Positions 6,746-7,788 of a stretch of DNA of 7,788 nucleotides are shown here, one piece after another. The notes below the pieces were generated by a model. It ran no database searches and was not told where the DNA came from. It worked only from the letters and a program-made list of their open reading frames with translations. The translations under genes were made by a program, and so were the position numbers. Every line of letters begins with the position of its first letter. The stretch's first letter is position 1. The DNA comes from Pseudomonas sp. (GTDB taxonomy: Bacteria > Pseudomonadota > Gammaproteobacteria > Pseudomonadales > Pseudomonadaceae): assembly GCA_003525045.1 (NCBI GenBank), contig DQGF01000288.1, positions 1 through 7,788 of the forward strand. Reading direction: 5' to 3'.

Positions 6746-6759
6746 GGCCCATATGGGCC
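6746..6759. repeat. Perfect 14-bp palindrome in phasin leader
   Basis: GGCCCATATGGGCC is fully self-complementary and lies 23 nt upstream of the phasin start codon. In RNA it could fold as a 5-bp GC stem with an ATAT loop just before the ribosome site. It may be a leader structure affecting mRNA stability or translation, or a protein-binding site. No function is proven. Confidence 0.5.
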
Positions 6760-6764
6760 AGAGG

Positions 6765-6794
6765 ACGCGATAGCGATCCTGCCAGTCATCGCGT
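6765..6794. repeat. Inverted repeat in phasin leader
   Basis: ACGCGAT (6765-6771) and ATCGCGT (6788-6794) form a perfect 7-bp inverted repeat with a 16-bp spacer. It lies directly beside the palindrome at 6746-6759 and downstream of the candidate phasin promoter, so both would be in the phasin 5' untranslated RNA if that promoter is correct. It is a possible stem-loop or operator of unknown function. Confidence 0.4.
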
Positions 6795-6802
6795 TAGCCT
6801 TG

Positions 6803-6831
6803 ATATTGCAGTGCACAAAAACTTTTGGCAA
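6803..6831 (-). promoter_or_regulatory. Candidate sigma-70 promoter for phasin
   Basis: On the minus strand TTGCCA (complement of 6826-6831) serves as -35. After 17 bp comes CAATAT (complement of 6803-6808) as a weak -10, matching the consensus at A2, A5 and T6. It overlaps the TGCAGTGCA element at 6807-6815, the layout expected for a repressor-controlled promoter. The evidence is consensus-based only. Confidence 0.35.
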
Positions 6832-6856
6832 CCCCTATTTTGTGCAGTGCAAAATA
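6806..6856. promoter_or_regulatory. Paired TGCAGTGCA elements, candidate PhaR operators
   Basis: The 9-mer TGCAGTGCA occurs twice in the same orientation, at 6807-6815 and 6843-6851, 36 bp apart. Both copies adjoin A/T-runs (CAAAAA after the first, TATTTTG and AAAATA around the second). The second sits in a larger palindrome, TATTTTG (6836-6842) with CAAAATA (6850-6856). PhaR proteins are known to bind TGC/GCA-rich sites in phasin and pha promoters. The position between two divergent PHA-related genes fits. Assignment to this PhaR is inference. Confidence 0.45.
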
Positions 6857-6950
6857 AACCTTGTCAGCCCTGCCATTAATAGCGCTAAACTCTGACCATC
6901 AAACGGCCGGCCCAGTCTTGTTTATTTAAAAGGGTTGGTTACGCCGCTTC

Positions 6951-6960
6951 CCTTATAAGG
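6951..6960. repeat. CCTTATAAGG palindrome before the DUF3141 gene
   Basis: A perfect 10-bp palindrome overlaps a longer inverted repeat, ACGCC (6941-6945) with GGCGT (6959-6963), and ends 4 nt before the AGGAGA ribosome site (6965-6970). It contains a -10-like TATAAG, but no -35 partner is correctly spaced (TTGGTT at 6935-6940 is too close). It could be a leader hairpin or an operator. No function is established. Confidence 0.3.
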
Positions 6961-6975
6961 CGTCAGGAGATCACG

Positions 6976-7788
6976 ATGGGCCAGGATGAAAATATTGCGT
7001 TGCAAGATGAAGGGCTTGCATCAGCCTCAGGGTTGTTCGAACACCTGAGTCACCTGCAACGCCTCAATACCCGCAACGTGCTCGACGCCGTGCAAAAGCG
7101 CCAGGCAAAAACCTTCGCACCCTCAAGTCTCGGGCAACTGAGACAACCTACCGCGAAGGAATGGCAGGAATATTTCACTGATCTGGGCCAACGCAGCGTG
7201 CTGTTCTGGGACACCTTGCGTCAGCGCGGCGACAACACACTGGCGCACGAACGGGCCGGGTATCCACTGCTGCTCAAATTCGATCATGAAACCCTGGTCG
7301 CCGGTGCAGACCTGCCCCGTCCGGTCAATTACTCGCTGTTGCAAGTCTTCGGCGGCTCCGGCAAGGCGATCGACAGCCGTAAACCGCCGGTGATCATCAT
7401 CGATCCACGGGGCGGTCATGGCTCGGGCATCGGTGGTTTCAAACAGGATTCGGTCATCGGCGAAAGCCTGCGGGCCGGTCATCCCACCTACTTCATCTCC
7501 TTCAGCCACTCGCCAAGGCCCGGGCAAACCCTTGCGGACATTACCGCTGCCCAGGCCCGGTTCATCGAAGTCGTCAGCGCCCGGCATCCCGCCAACAGCA
7601 AACCAGTGGTGATCGGCAACTGCCAGGCGGGTTGGGCCTTGATGGGGTTGGCAGCCTCCCGGCCGGAGTTGCCGGGGCTGATCATCGTCAATGGCGCGCC
7701 GTTGTCCTACTGGGCCGGCGTCAATGGACGCAATCCCATGCGCTACACCGGCGGCTTGCTGGGGGGCGGCTGGATGGCGCGCTTGGGC
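6976..7788 (+). CDS. DUF3141 / PhaC-like alpha/beta-hydrolase (partial, 3' end outside window)
   Basis: The frame is open from ATG 6976 to the right edge (271 codons, no stop). AGGAGA at 6965-6970 lies 5 nt before the start. The product resembles the DUF3141 family, often annotated as 3-hydroxyalkanoate synthetase, which is several hundred residues longer. The N-terminal 100 residues are helical, with DLGQRSVLFWDTLRQRGDN. An alpha/beta-hydrolase core follows: strand PPVIIIDPRGGHGSGIGGF (137-155), then SFSHSPRPGQT, then VVIGNCQAGW. In the last, GNCQAG (214-219) fits a G-x-C-x-G elbow with Cys216 as nucleophile, as in PHA synthases, where lipases have Ser. The Asp and His of the triad would lie beyond the window. 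It is divergent from the phasin and shares its regulatory region, which suggests a PHA-linked role. True polymerase activity is unproven; it could be a hydrolase or another acyltransferase. Confidence 0.82.
   Translation, partial: MGQDENIALQDEGLASASGLFEHLSHLQRLNTRNVLDAVQKRQAKTFAPSSLGQLRQPTAKEWQEYFTDLGQRSVLFWDTLRQRGDNTLAHERAGYPLLLKFDHETLVAGADLPRPVNYSLLQVFGGSGKAIDSRKPPVIIIDPRGGHGSGIGGFKQDSVIGESLRAGHPTYFISFSHSPRPGQTLADITAAQARFIEVVSARHPANSKPVVIGNCQAGWALMGLAASRPELPGLIIVNGAPLSYWAGVNGRNPMRYTGGLLGGGWMARLG

Overview
The window looks like chromosomal DNA of a GC-rich gammaproteobacterium, most likely a Pseudomonas of the fluorescens type. The basis is strong AGGAG-type ribosome sites, GC-biased codon use, a NirQ/NorQ protein very close to what I remember of the Pseudomonas version, and short-chain-type polyhydroxyalkanoate (PHA) granule genes. 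No database search was possible, so the genus is an inference.

Layout: (1) 89-595 (+) encodes a PhaR-type PHA synthesis regulator. (2) 596-853 is a leader with a candidate sigma-70 promoter and two inverted repeats. (3) 854-6073 (+) is a compact operon for cytochrome c-dependent nitric oxide reductase. It holds a 36-residue single-membrane-span microprotein, norC, norB, norQ (nirQ-like AAA+ ATPase) and norD (VWA protein). Gaps between genes are 15 nt or less, and norB/norQ overlap by one base. (4) 6101-6135 is a strong hairpin terminator for the gene arriving from the other side. (5) 6159-6722 (-) encodes a PhaP-type phasin. (6) 6723-6975 is a divergent regulatory region rich in palindromes and TGCA motifs. 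(7) 6976 to the right edge (+) is the start of a DUF3141 / PhaC-like alpha/beta-hydrolase gene that continues past the window.

How the parts work together: NorC and NorB reduce NO to N2O at the cytoplasmic membrane, and NorQ and NorD are the ATPase/VWA pair that matures the enzyme. The flanking genes are a PHA-granule set: regulator, granule-coat phasin and polymerase-like hydrolase. The NO reductase operon therefore sits inside a PHA locus. No integrase, transposase or flanking repeat is visible.

The most unusual items are: (a) NorC is about twice the normal length, with a complete second cytochrome c domain fused to its C-terminus, making a di-haem subunit; (b) an unannotated membrane microprotein is translated immediately ahead of norC; (c) NorB has a shortened periplasmic loop close to where NorC docks; (d) no ANR/DNR-type box is visible ahead of the operon; (e) paired TGCAGTGCA elements lie in the phasin/DUF3141 promoter region and are candidate PhaR operators.
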